The notes under the pieces were generated by a model. It saw only the letters and a list, made by a program, of their open reading frames with translations. It did not search any database and was not told where the DNA came from. 64,000 bases of DNA from CAWAPD01 sp963783865. Lineage in GTDB: Bacteria > Actinomycetota > Thermoleophilia > UBA2241. The stretch spans positions 1,116,001 to 1,180,000 of the forward strand of contig CAWAPD010000001.1 of NCBI GenBank assembly GCA_963783865.1, written 5' to 3'. Made by a program: the position numbers and the translations under genes. Numbering within the stretch: position 1 is the first letter of the stretch; each line of letters opens with the position of its first letter. Of this stretch, positions 41,531-50,418 are shown piece by piece.

Positions 41531-42043
41531 TTAGGCCTCCTGCTTCTTGGTCTGCGCGAGTGTCTTCTTGAGCTCGTCGGCGGTCTTCTTGTCGGCCTGC
41601 TTGACCGCCTTCTTGTCGGCCTTGGCGAGCTCCTTCTCGACTTCGTCGACCCAGATCTCCTCGAAGACCGCTACGACTCCCGACGTGCCGGGCGGGATCG
41701 TGTCGTCCGCAGCCTTGGCGATCTCCTTCTCCTGGTGGTGCTTGGTGAGCTTGCCGATCACGCCGCCGATCAGGCCGCCGACCACCATCGCGCCGAGCAG
41801 TGGCGGCGCGAACAGACCGAGCACGAAGCCGCCGGCCACACCGACGGTCGAGCCCTTGAAGACATCGTGGTCGCCGGTCTCCTTGACGTGCATCGTGCCG
41901 TCAGCGTCGCGACTGACGAGGATCGCGCCGTCGATGAAGACGATGCCTTGGCGCTGCGCCTTCTTGAGGGCGTCGAAGTCCTGCTTGGCCGCCGTCGGGT
42001 CGCTGTAGCCGGCAATGTACATATCGAGTGGTGCGTCGCTCAT
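41531..42043 (-). CDS. DUF1269-family protein, copy 3
   Basis: A 170-residue protein beginning MSDAPLDMYIAGYSDPTAAK, near-identical in layout and length to copy 2 at 36416-36928. It has 'DGAILVSRDADGTMHVKETG', the zipper 'GSTVGVAGGFVLGLFAPPLL', and a Lys-rich coiled-coil tail. ATG 42043 follows CAGGGAGGAACC. It is divergent from a TetR-type regulator at 42205 with a palindrome between them, so it may be under that regulator's control. Substitutions relative to copy 2 cluster in the tail. Confidence 0.8.
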   Translation of the reverse strand: MSDAPLDMYIAGYSDPTAAKQDFDALKKAQRQGIVFIDGAILVSRDADGTMHVKETGDHDVFKGSTVGVAGGFVLGLFAPPLLGAMVVGGLIGGVIGKLTKHHQEKEIAKAADDTIPPGTSGVVAVFEEIWVDEVEKELAKADKKAVKQADKKTADELKKTLAQTKKQEA

Positions 42044-42110
42044 GGTTCCTCCCTGGATCGATGCCTGCTGGACGCGAACAGTCCGCACTGGACTGACGAT
42101 GCTTCAATAA

Positions 42111-42126
42111 TCTACCGTAGGGTAGA
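42111..42126. promoter_or_regulatory. Palindrome, candidate TetR operator
   Basis: TCTACC-GTAG-GGTAGA, a 6-bp perfect inverted repeat with a 4-nt centre, in the divergent gap between DUF1269 copy 3 and the TetR-type gene. Confidence 0.5.
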
Positions 42127-42204
42127 ATGCCAAACATTCGGCTGAGCGCAAGACGAGACGGCGTCTTATCCGTCAACGCGCGGGCAGCAAGCAGAGGAGC
42201 TTCT

Positions 42205-42918
42205 ATGGGCGGCAAGAGCCACGACGCGAACCTGGGCGCCTCAGTCGCGAAGAAGGACGGCGTTGAGCCCAAACGGACCCGTCATCCACGCGCCGAGACG
42301 ACCGAGCGGATCCTCGACGCCGCCGAAGACCTGTTCTCGCGGCGAGACCCCGACAAGGTGACGGTCCGCGAGATCGCCGCGAAGGCGGGCGTCACGCATC
42401 CCGTGGTCCACGAGTATGTGGGCTCGAAGGCGGACATCGTGGCCGCGGTCATCGAGCGCGGCGCTCCCCGGCGCCAGCACCTGATGATCGAGCACCCCGA
42501 CTTCTTCGAAGCCCTGCCACTTGTCTCAGGGGACGTGCTGGAGCGACGGGTGCACTCCCGCTCGGTGGTGCGAGCGGCGATGGACGACAGAAGGTATGAG
42601 GCGCTGGAGGACCGCATCCGCAGCGGCCAGATGCTGCTCGCCCTGGCGGGGAAGTCGCTCGACGAGGGTGCGTCCCGGCCGCCGGCCGCCGCCCCCATAG
42701 ATCCGAGGTTCGCACTTGCGGCGACGACGGCGCTGGTCTACGGGTGGGTGGCGATGGAGGACTGGCTGGTCCAGTTCTACGACCTGATGGACGAGGACCC
42801 CGCCGATTTGCGTACCCGACTTGTTGCCCTTGTCGCGCAAGTCGCGGGTCTGGCGTTCCCGCCGTCAGCGGAGGCGGCCGCCTCCGCGCCACCCGGCACA
42901 CCGCGCAAGGGGGAGTGA
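42205..42918 (+). CDS. TetR-family regulator
   Basis: A 237-residue regulator with a long basic lead, HTH at about residues 30-75 ('VTVREIAAKAGVTHPVVHEY', VGSKADIV), and a helical C-terminal domain of TetR type. ATG 42205 is chosen over 42127 because GAGGAG lies 6-7 nt upstream and because ATG 42127 sits directly on the candidate operator. Its stop overlaps the start of the MFS gene (TGATG), so regulator and transporter are translationally coupled. Likely an autoregulated efflux module. Confidence 0.82.
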   Translation: MGGKSHDANLGASVAKKDGVEPKRTRHPRAETTERILDAAEDLFSRRDPDKVTVREIAAKAGVTHPVVHEYVGSKADIVAAVIERGAPRRQHLMIEHPDFFEALPLVSGDVLERRVHSRSVVRAAMDDRRYEALEDRIRSGQMLLALAGKSLDEGASRPPAAAPIDPRFALAATTALVYGWVAMEDWLVQFYDLMDEDPADLRTRLVALVAQVAGLAFPPSAEAAASAPPGTPRKGE

Positions 42919-44555
42919 TGGCCACTCAGAGCACAGCGGGGTCGAAGGCGGCAACCGCGGCGGCCGCGGGTGCCGGCCTGATCCTCTTCACCCTCGCAGC
43001 CGGCCAGTTCCTCATGGCCCTCGACATGTCGGTCATGAACGTGTCGATCGCCACTGTGGCCAAAGACATCGGCACCACCGTCACCGGCATCCAGACGGCC
43101 ATAACCCTCTACACGCTGGTCATGGCCAGCTTCATGGTCCTCGGGGGCAAGATCGGCAGCATCATCGGCTTCAAGCGGGCATTCACCATCGGCTGCATAA
43201 TCTACGGTTGCGGTTCGCTGACCACGGCGCTCGCGCCCAACCTCACGGTGCTGATCATCGGCTGGTCGTTCCTCGAGGGTATCGGCGCCGTGCTCATCAT
43301 GCCGGCCATCGTCGCCCTCGTGGCCAGCAACTTCCCGCCCGCGGCGCGGCCCAAGGCCTACGGCCTCGTCTTCGCCGCGGCGGCGATCGCCGTCGCCGTC
43401 GGGCCGGTGATCGGCGGCTTCTTTACCACCTACTTCTCCTGGCGCTACGTCTTCGCCGGCGAGGTTCTCATCGATATCGGCATCCTGATCCTGGCGCGTC
43501 GCGTCGCCGACTCACCGGTCGCGCACCGTCCGCACCTCGACCTCATCGGCGTGGTGGTCTCGTCGGCCGGGCTCGCGCTCTTCGTGATCGGCGTGCTCAA
43601 GTCGTCGACCTGGGGCTGGATACTGCCCAAGGCCGGTGGGCCCTCATTGTTCGGCCTCTCGCTGACCATCTGGTTCATGCTCGGCGGCCTCTTTCTGCTC
43701 TGGCTGTTCCTGCGCTACCAGCGACGCCTCGAGCGCAACGGCAAGGAGCCGCTGATCTCGCCGTCCCTGCTGCAGAACCGGCAGCTCACCGGAGGGCTCA
43801 TCACGTTCCTGTTCATGTTCCTGATCCAGTCCGGCATCTTCTTCATCGTGCCGCTGTTCCTCTCGGTGGTGCTGGGCTTGTCGTCGATCGCGACCGGGGT
43901 GCGCCTGCTGCCGCTTTCGCTCTCACTGCTGCTTGCGGCCGTCGGCATTCCGCGCTTGCGCCCTCACGCCAATCCACGCCGCGTCGTGCGTATCGGCTTG
44001 CTGGCGCTGATTGGCGGCATCGTCGTGCTGATCGCGAGCCTCGAGCAGGGCGCCGATGCCTCCATCGTCATCGTCCCGCTGCTGATTGTCGGCTTTGGCA
44101 TCGGCGCCCTGGCGTCACAGCTCGGCGCCGTGACTGTCTCTGCGGTACCGACCGAGAAGAGCTCCGAGGTCGGCGGCGTGCAGAACACTGCCACCCAGCT
44201 CGGCGCCTCGCTCGGGACCGCCCTGGCAGGCTCGATCCTCATCGCAGTCCTCACGGCCTCCTTCCTGAGCGGCGTCCAGAACAACCCCAACGTGCCACAG
44301 CAGGCCAAGTCGCAGGCCACCACGAAGCTCGCCGCGGGCGCGCCCTTCATCTCCGACAAGGACGTCAAGGCGCGCATGTCCGCGGCCGGTCGCTCCCAGG
44401 CGGAGATCGACGCTGCCGTCAAGCAGAACGACGCTTCGCAGATCGACGGCCTGCGCGCGGCGCTCTCGGTGCTGGCCGTCATGGGCGTCATCGCCCTGTT
44501 CTTCACGGGACGCATACCCAAGAAGGAACCCGGCTCGGAGCCGGCGCCGGCGTAG
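42918..44555 (+). CDS. DHA2-type MFS transporter, copy 2
   Basis: A 545-residue 14-helix permease, strongly similar to the one at 34175. It shares 'FLMALDMSVMNVSIATVAKD', 'TVTGIQTAITLYTLVMASFM', 'GGKIGSIIGFKRAF', 'AVGPVIGGFFTTYFSWRYVF', and the hydrophilic insert before the last helix. Motif A reads GFKR here against GRRR in copy 1. ATG 42918 follows AAGGGGGAGTG and overlaps the regulator's stop. A 69-residue membrane protein follows 39 nt downstream. Substrate unknown; probably proton-coupled export. Confidence 0.88.
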   Translation: MATQSTAGSKAATAAAAGAGLILFTLAAGQFLMALDMSVMNVSIATVAKDIGTTVTGIQTAITLYTLVMASFMVLGGKIGSIIGFKRAFTIGCIIYGCGSLTTALAPNLTVLIIGWSFLEGIGAVLIMPAIVALVASNFPPAARPKAYGLVFAAAAIAVAVGPVIGGFFTTYFSWRYVFAGEVLIDIGILILARRVADSPVAHRPHLDLIGVVVSSAGLALFVIGVLKSSTWGWILPKAGGPSLFGLSLTIWFMLGGLFLLWLFLRYQRRLERNGKEPLISPSLLQNRQLTGGLITFLFMFLIQSGIFFIVPLFLSVVLGLSSIATGVRLLPLSLSLLLAAVGIPRLRPHANPRRVVRIGLLALIGGIVVLIASLEQGADASIVIVPLLIVGFGIGALASQLGAVTVSAVPTEKSSEVGGVQNTATQLGASLGTALAGSILIAVLTASFLSGVQNNPNVPQQAKSQATTKLAAGAPFISDKDVKARMSAAGRSQAEIDAAVKQNDASQIDGLRAALSVLAVMGVIALFFTGRIPKKEPGSEPAPA

Positions 44556-44594
44556 AAGCCGGGCAAAGGTGTCGATCCTCAAGGAGGTCTGGAC

Positions 44595-44804
44595 ATGGTC
44601 GCAGTAGTTGTCGCAGCATTGGCGTTCTTCTGGTGGCTGATCTTCGTACTGGCGTGGGCTGTGTTCCTCGTGATCACGGTCACCATCGCGCGGAGCAAGG
44701 GTCGCAGCGGGCTCCTGTGGGGCATCATCGCCTGCTTCCTCCCGCTGATCGCCATCATCATCTTGCTCCTGCTCCCTGACCGCTCGCGCGCGTACCAGGA
44801 ATGA
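44595..44804 (+). CDS. Small two-helix membrane protein
   Basis: A 69-residue protein that is almost entirely membrane-embedded: 'LIFVLAWAVFLVITVTIARS', a short 'KGRSGLLW' turn, then a second helix (GIIACFLPLIAIIILLLLP) and a charged end. The ATG follows AAGGAGGTCTGGAC, a strong ribosome site, which supports it as a real gene. Function unknown; its position suggests it belongs to the MFS transcription unit. Confidence 0.65.
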   Translation: MVAVVVAALAFFWWLIFVLAWAVFLVITVTIARSKGRSGLLWGIIACFLPLIAIIILLLLPDRSRAYQE

Positions 44805-44828
44805 CAAGAAACGACCGGGTCGGGCGGA

Positions 44829-45662
44829 ATGCACCCCAGAGCAACAGCGTCGGTGACACGATTTCCGATCGGCACAGACCGGGCGGCCCTCACGGAAGCG
44901 TCGTTTGTCCTGCGGCGGCGTGAGGGTGACCTGCGTGTGACCGAACGCGCCGATCGGCCCCAGATCTCTGGTTCTGCGCCTGAGGCCGCCTCGGTCGCAT
45001 CGCCCAGCTTCCTTCGAGCGGACGAATCGCGGACTCCGAAGCGCACTGCCCCGAACGGCAAGGCCTCACCAGGGTCGCGCAGCGCCGCCTCGCCATCGCC
45101 CCACCCCGTACCGGCAGACGGCAGGGCCATGGGCGCTTCCGCCGCGATCAGCATCGGCGTGATCAGCGACAACCACGGCTTTCTCGACCCCACGGTCCTC
45201 GAGCACTTCGCCGGCGTCGTCCACATCATCCACGCTGGAGACATCGTCGACCCGGAGATCCTTACGGCGCTAGAGACCGTTGCGCCGGTGACCGCCGTGG
45301 CCGGGAACATGGACTCCGGCGACCTTGGTGCATCCCTGCCTCGCGAAGTGGCGGGCCAGGTCGCCGGGGTGCGATTCGCTCTCGGTCACAAACGCAAGCG
45401 TCTCCTGAAACGCCTGGCCGAGGGCAAGGTCGAAGGCAACCTGGAGGGCGCGACTCCCGCTCTCGTGGTCTACGGCCATGATCATGTGCCGGCTGCGGCA
45501 TGGGTCGAAGGCACGCTGTTCCTGAACCCCGGCAGCGCCAGCGCCCCGCATGAAGAGGACGACGGGCCCACTGTGGCTATCGTCTCGGTCGGACCGGCTG
45601 GCCTCGCCGTGTGCTTCATCCCCCTCGAACATAGGGAAGCTGACGAGGCGTTCGCGACCTGA
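44829..45662 (+). CDS. YfcE/MJ0936-type metallophosphoesterase, copy 3
   Basis: The phosphoesterase domain runs from about residue 105: 'GVISDNHGFLDPTVLEHFAG', 'IIHAGDIVD', 'VAGNMDSGD', 'LGHKRKRLLKRLAEGK', 'YGHDHVPAAAWVEGT'. It is closer to copy 1 (8496) than to copy 2. The first 100 residues are low-complexity. ATG 44829 has no good ribosome site, and ATG 45129 (MGASAAISIGV...) is a reasonable alternative that would give a minimal 177-residue enzyme. Substrate unknown. Confidence 0.75.
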   Translation: MHPRATASVTRFPIGTDRAALTEASFVLRRREGDLRVTERADRPQISGSAPEAASVASPSFLRADESRTPKRTAPNGKASPGSRSAASPSPHPVPADGRAMGASAAISIGVISDNHGFLDPTVLEHFAGVVHIIHAGDIVDPEILTALETVAPVTAVAGNMDSGDLGASLPREVAGQVAGVRFALGHKRKRLLKRLAEGKVEGNLEGATPALVVYGHDHVPAAAWVEGTLFLNPGSASAPHEEDDGPTVAIVSVGPAGLAVCFIPLEHREADEAFAT

Positions 45663-45701
45663 CCGTCGCAGGGCGACATCAACCCTCTCACGGAGGCCTC
45701 A

Positions 45702-46380
45702 ATGAGTGAGGAGCCGGGTCTGCAGCCCGCAGGAGACAGTACGTCAGAGCGGGAGAGTCACTTCCTGCCGCTCGACCGCTTCAACGCCTTCTCCGACGGC
45801 GTCTTCGCCATCGCCATCACACTGCTCGTGCTTGAGATAGCTGTTCCACACGCGGGAGTTCAAGTGTTGCCGGCGCTGCGCGAGCAGTGGCCCGAGTTCC
45901 TCGGCTACTACATCAGCTTCGCCTTCATCGGTGGCATCTGGATCGCGCACTCCGGCGTGACCAGGTTCATGAAGCATGGGGACGCAGAGTCGTTCTCGCT
46001 GAACCTGCTGCTGCTGCTGTTCGTCGGCCTACTGCCCTTCAGCACGGCGCTCATGGTCACGCACCTGACCGGGGTCGACGCCGAGATCGCGGTGGTGCTC
46101 TATGGCGTCAACCTGCTGCTCGCCTCGCTTGTGCTCAGCCTGCTCATCCGCTACCTCGCGCGAGAACCGTCGCTGCTCGTCGATGTCATCGCTGAAGGCT
46201 CGCTGCGGCGCATCACCCGGCAGCGCTGGACCTCTCTCGGACTGAGCGTCCTCGCAATCGCCGTGGCGCTCGTCGCCCCGAAGGTCGCGGTCGGTCCTCT
46301 ACCTCGTCGAGACCACGCTGCTGCTGATCATCCCGTTCCTCGGGCTGCGCCGGCATCGCCGCGAGCCGAATGCGGGGTAG
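45702..46380 (+). pseudogene. TMEM175/DUF1211-type channel, copy 2, one frameshift
   Basis: Starts MSEEPGLQPAGDS and carries 'FNAFSDGVFAIAITLLVLEI', the TMEM175 pore signature, with five further helices. Near 46292 one extra G shifts the frame. Removing it gives 'VAVVLYLVETTLLLIIPFLG' then LRRHRREPNAG and a stop at 46380, which completes the last helix. Without correction the reading runs antisense through the next gene to 46850, which is clearly wrong. ATG 45702 has GGAGG upstream. Probably a sequencing error rather than a dead gene. Intact paralog: 28372-29025. Confidence 0.8.
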
Positions 46381-46444
46381 TCGCCCCCTGCACATGCCCC
46401 TGGCGCACCGAAGTCCATAGGCGCTGTCACTCACACCGCAGCGT

Positions 46445-46490
46445 CGCGCGGGCGGGGCGGCCGGCTCCAGCCGGCCGCCCCGCCCGCGCG
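46445..46490. terminator. Long GC hairpin terminator
   Basis: A 22-bp stem, CGCGCGGGCGGGGCGGCCGG... with loop CC, just past the stop of the pseudokinase gene at 46496. It can also serve the convergent channel gene. Confidence 0.8.
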
Positions 46491-46495
46491 CGCTC

Positions 46496-48082
46496 CTACA
46501 GTCCGCTCGGCGTCGGGGTGGACGTCGAGGCCAGCGGCACGAGGATCGTGACCGAGCTGCCCGGCACCGCCAGCACGCCGGCCGACGGCGACTGCGCCGT
46601 CACCGTGCCCGTCGCGCCCGACACCCCGGTCACCTGCTGGACGATGGCCGTGAACCCGGCGCTCTGCAGCGTGCTGACCGCGGTCGCCTGCGGCTGCCCG
46701 ACCACGTTGGGCACGGCGGCCGGCGTGGGACTGGCGGCGGGCTGGGCGCCGATCGAGACGGTGAAGGCGACGCGCGTGCCGGCCGGCGCCGACGTGCCGG
46801 CGCCCGGCACCTGGTCGATCACCTGCCCGGCGGGCACGGTGGAGCTGTAGGCCGAGACGATCACCCCCACGGCGAAGCCGGCGCCGGTGATCGCGGTGGT
46901 CGCCTGCTCGCGCGTCATGCTCGCGAGGTCGGGCACGGCGCCGACCGAGGCGCCGACCACGACCAGGTCGACCTTGGCGCCTTTGACCGACGTCGCGTCG
47001 GCGGCGGGGAGCTGGCTGAGGATGGTGCCTTGCGGCGCCGACCCCTGCTGGTAGGCGACGGTGCCGAGCCTGAAGCCCGCCTGGTCGAGGGTGGTGGTGG
47101 CGTTCGCCAGTGTCTGGCCGACCACGTTCGGGACGGTGGCCGGCTGGGCGGCCGACGGCGAGGACGAGAACACGCCGGCGCCCCACAGCACCAGGAGGAT
47201 GGCCACGGCGGCGGCGGCGACGCCGCCGACGATCCAGGGCCAGAGCGGCCGGCGCTTCGCGTAGGTGGCGGCGGCCGGGCCGGCGGCTGCGCCGCCGTCT
47301 GCCGCCACCTTCTCCAGCGCCCGCGCCATCGTGTCGCCGTCGGCGTACCGGTCCTCGGGCGCCTTGCGCAGCGCCGTGACGATGACCGCCTCGAGCGCCG
47401 GCGAGACCGCCGGGTCGATCTCGCGCGGCGGCACCACCGGGCGCTCGACGTGAGCCTGAGCCGCGGCGAACGCGTCGGGTCCGTCGAAGACGAGCTCGCC
47501 GGTGGCCAGGCGGTAGAGCACGGCGCCCAGCGCGTACGTGTCGGAGGCCGGGGTCAGCGTCCGGCCCATCACCTCTTCGGGGGTCGTGTACCACGCCGCC
47601 GACGAAGGGTCCTTGGCGGTCAGGTCACGGCCGCCCTGCGCCCGGGCGAACCCGGCGTCGGTCACCTTGACGCCGTCGACCGTCCTGACGAGGGTCGACG
47701 GCGTGACCCCGCCGTGCACCATCCCCGCGACGTGCAGCGCGCCCAGGCCGCGGGCCGCCAGCATGCCGTACTCGGCGACAGTCGCCGAGGGCAGGCGCAC
47801 GCCGTCGGCGATGAGCTGCCCGAGGTCGTTGCCCTCGGTCAGCTCGGTCGCGACGTACACGTAGTCGCCCTTGTGCTCGGAGCCGTAGACGGCGGCGAGG
47901 TTCTCGTGGCGGATCGCGCCCTGCGCGGCGACCTCGTGCAGGAAGGCCGCGGGGTCGAGCGGGGCGACGGCCTTGACCGCCACCTCCTGGCCCTCGGGCG
48001 TGATCGCGCGGCGGGCGCCGACGGCGTCGCCGGGCGGCAGCTCGCCGGTCACTCGGAACCGTGTCTCGAACTCGGTGCTCAC
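46496..48082 (-). CDS. PASTA-domain Ser/Thr pseudokinase 1
   Basis: A 528-residue membrane protein. Residues 1-270 have a kinase fold: 'GQEVAVKAV' keeps Lys-37, but the catalytic HRD is HGG (123-125), the metal-binding DFG is DAG (142-144), and 'PEEVMGRTLTPASDTYALGA' is the APE-to-DxxxxG block. Loss of the catalytic Asp marks a pseudokinase. A single helix ('PWIVGGVAAAAVAILLVLWG') is followed by three extracellular PASTA repeats (each beginning VPNVVG or VPDLAS). The GTG start at 48082 follows AAGGAGATGCCGTT. PASTA domains bind peptidoglycan fragments or lipid II, so a sensor or scaffold role is plausible. Confidence 0.88.
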   Translation of the reverse strand: MSTEFETRFRVTGELPPGDAVGARRAITPEGQEVAVKAVAPLDPAAFLHEVAAQGAIRHENLAAVYGSEHKGDYVYVATELTEGNDLGQLIADGVRLPSATVAEYGMLAARGLGALHVAGMVHGGVTPSTLVRTVDGVKVTDAGFARAQGGRDLTAKDPSSAAWYTTPEEVMGRTLTPASDTYALGAVLYRLATGELVFDGPDAFAAAQAHVERPVVPPREIDPAVSPALEAVIVTALRKAPEDRYADGDTMARALEKVAADGGAAAGPAAATYAKRRPLWPWIVGGVAAAAVAILLVLWGAGVFSSSPSAAQPATVPNVVGQTLANATTTLDQAGFRLGTVAYQQGSAPQGTILSQLPAADATSVKGAKVDLVVVGASVGAVPDLASMTREQATTAITGAGFAVGVIVSAYSSTVPAGQVIDQVPGAGTSAPAGTRVAFTVSIGAQPAASPTPAAVPNVVGQPQATAVSTLQSAGFTAIVQQVTGVSGATGTVTAQSPSAGVLAVPGSSVTILVPLASTSTPTPSGL

Positions 48083-48284
48083 AACGGCATCTCCTTGCGC
48101 CCGGACAATACAACCACGCGCTACAGGGGTAGTAAAGATGACGGCCGCCGGGCCGCGGGACGGCGGGTCGAGCCGTCGCAGTCCGGCGGGCATCGGGTTT
48201 AGGGGCGGCCACGCCCCGCGAACAATCCAGTCAGGACCGTCGTTCACGCTCGACTCTTCGGGCCTCACCGGCAGGAGGCTTGCC

Positions 48285-50378
48285 ATGCTGGACACGTTGC
48301 GTCAACTCAAGGTCGCCAGGGTGCTCTTCGATGAGGAGCACGGAGAGGCGTGGTCGATCCGGCCCGAGGCGGCCGCGGCCATGCAGCCGGGCCATCCCGC
48401 CGACTCGTCGTACGCGGGCGCGGCCGCCGTCCTGGCGGCGCGCGATTTCGAGGTCGCGGTGCACAGCGGCGGTCCGCTCACGCCCGAGGCCCTCGGCGAT
48501 GTCGACGTGCTGGTGATCGCGCATCCCTCCGAGGCGCGCTGGGAGCACACCGTCAACGCCAACCCGCCGGTGTTCGCCGCCGCCGAGCTCGACGCGATCG
48601 AGGCGTTCGTCGAGCGCGGAGGCGGCCTTCTCGTGCTCGGCGAGGAGGAGCAGGACAAGTACGGCAACAACCTGAACGAGCTGCTGGCCCGCTTCGGCCT
48701 GCGGGTCGAGCACCGCATCGTGTTCGACTACGAGCGCTCGGACGGCACGCCGACGTGGGTGGTGGGCGAGGCGGCGCCCGGCGCCGCCTCGCCCACCCTC
48801 CTGCACCGCGTCGGCGAGGTCACGTTCGCCCGCGCCGGTACGCTGGTGGCAGAGGACGAGTCGGCCATCCTGGTGCGCACGAGCGACGCGGCGGACCCGC
48901 CGCGCGCCGGGCTGCTGGCAGCCGTCGCGCGCGGCGCCGGCCGCGTCGTGGCCGTGGCCGACTCCGACCTGTTCGGCGACGACTTCTTCGACCGCGAGGC
49001 GCACCAGCGCCTGTGGCAGAACGTCATCTACTGGCTCGGCCTGCCCGCCTTCGAGGCGGAGCGCGAGCCGGTCGCCTCGCCGGCGGCGGCCGACCCGGCC
49101 TGGCTGCACCTCAAGGAGGCGACCAACGCACTGCGCGCGCTGCAGGAGCCGAACGGCGAGGTCGATCTCGCCGAGCACGGGGCGAGCAAGGTCCGCGAGC
49201 ACGTCGAAGCGATGACCACGTCGATCGCCGGCCTCGCGCCGCGGTTCCCGCACGAGGCCGACTACCTCGCCCAGGTGCGGGCCGACCTGGCCGCGTGGGT
49301 CGACGGCGGCTGCGCCAAGCCGGACTTCCGCGCCTCGCTGGCGCTGTTCCGGCCCGAGCAGCATCGGATCGACGGCCTCGAGAGCCTCGTCGTGTTCCCC
49401 ATGTACACGCCCAACGGCTCGCCCGACACGCGCTTCGAGGCGCTGATCGTGCGCACGCCGTGGCCCGAGTTCATCGACCGCCTCGAGCGCGAGAGCTACG
49501 ACAACGACAAGTTCGTGCCGGTCATGCTCGTCGACAACACCGACGGCTACGACAGCGAGTGCGCCGTGCTGTTCCCCGAGACGGTGAGCGTGGCCGAGCG
49601 GCCGACCAACAACTTCGGCGGCATCTTCTGCGACCGCGAGTCGGCCCGGTTCCGCCGCACCATGAGCGTCGCCCACGGGGCCCTGCGCATCGACCTGCCG
49701 CCCGACGCGGTCGCCCTGATGGCCTCGGCCGACCTGTCGCTGCAGACCTACATCCTCTGGGACATCATCCACGACAGCTGGCACAGCCACGGCGACCTGC
49801 CGTTCGACCCGTTCATGATCCGCCAGCGCCTGCCCTACTGGATGTACTCGCTCGAGGAGCTGCGCGTGGACCTGTCGGCCTACGTCGACGCCGGGCGGCT
49901 GGCGCGCGAAGGGTTCCCCTTCGCGCGCTACGTGCAGTACGCGATGCTCTTCGACCGCATCGTGCGGTTCCCGATCACCGGCAATCGCGTGCGCAACTAC
50001 GACGGGCTCGGCGGGCAGCTGCTGTTCGGGTTCCTGCACCAGAAGGGCGTGGTCGCGTGGACCGACAACCGGCTGGTCGTGGACTGGGACAACGTCGAGG
50101 AGGCGGTCGCGGAGCTGCGCGACCGCCTCTCCGAGCTCTATCGAGACGGCATCGACCTGAGCAAGGTCTCGTACTGGTCGGCGGCCCACGACCTGGTGGC
50201 CGAGTACGTCACGCCGAACGTCGCCTCGCAGTGGACGGCGGCGGGCCGCACGCTGAGCGACGAGGGTGACCCGAAGGCGTGGATCGACCGCGTGCTCGAC
50301 GACGAGTTCCCGCTCAGCATGTTCTACGAGCAGGTCCGCAAGAAGCTGGAGGCGCCGGCGCCGGTGGCGGTCGGCTAG
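48285..50378 (+). CDS. DUF6421-family protein
   Basis: A 697-residue protein. Residues 1-250 resemble a glutamine-amidotransferase-like fold ('FVERGGGLLVLGEEEQDKYG' and 'GRVVAVADSDLFGDDFFDRE'). The remainder matches DUF6421: 'WVDGGCAKPDFRASLALFRP', 'VVFPMYTPNGSPDTRFEALI', 'YDSECAVLFPETVSV', and 'DIIHDSWHSHGDLPFDPFMI'. The last block has three His and two Asp that could bind metal. It is restricted mainly to Actinomycetota and has no known function. ATG 48285 has GCAGGAGGCTTGCC upstream. Divergent from pseudokinase 1. Confidence 0.75.
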   Translation: MLDTLRQLKVARVLFDEEHGEAWSIRPEAAAAMQPGHPADSSYAGAAAVLAARDFEVAVHSGGPLTPEALGDVDVLVIAHPSEARWEHTVNANPPVFAAAELDAIEAFVERGGGLLVLGEEEQDKYGNNLNELLARFGLRVEHRIVFDYERSDGTPTWVVGEAAPGAASPTLLHRVGEVTFARAGTLVAEDESAILVRTSDAADPPRAGLLAAVARGAGRVVAVADSDLFGDDFFDREAHQRLWQNVIYWLGLPAFEAEREPVASPAAADPAWLHLKEATNALRALQEPNGEVDLAEHGASKVREHVEAMTTSIAGLAPRFPHEADYLAQVRADLAAWVDGGCAKPDFRASLALFRPEQHRIDGLESLVVFPMYTPNGSPDTRFEALIVRTPWPEFIDRLERESYDNDKFVPVMLVDNTDGYDSECAVLFPETVSVAERPTNNFGGIFCDRESARFRRTMSVAHGALRIDLPPDAVALMASADLSLQTYILWDIIHDSWHSHGDLPFDPFMIRQRLPYWMYSLEELRVDLSAYVDAGRLAREGFPFARYVQYAMLFDRIVRFPITGNRVRNYDGLGGQLLFGFLHQKGVVAWTDNRLVVDWDNVEEAVAELRDRLSELYRDGIDLSKVSYWSAAHDLVAEYVTPNVASQWTAAGRTLSDEGDPKAWIDRVLDDEFPLSMFYEQVRKKLEAPAPVAVG

Positions 50379-50389
50379 CGCCGACCGCC
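50366..50389. terminator. Hairpin between convergent genes
   Basis: GGCGGTCGG-CTAGCG-CCGACCGCC, overlapping the stop of the DUF6421 gene and facing the OsmC gene's stop at 50419. Confidence 0.5.
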
Positions 50390-50418
50390 GGCCCCGCCGG
50401 CGCCCTTCCGGTTCGACC

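Noticed and set aside
46381..46850. C-terminal extension of the TMEM175-like protein
   Set aside because: It is produced only by the frameshift near 46292 and lies antisense to the PASTA pseudokinase gene; the corrected frame stops at 46380.
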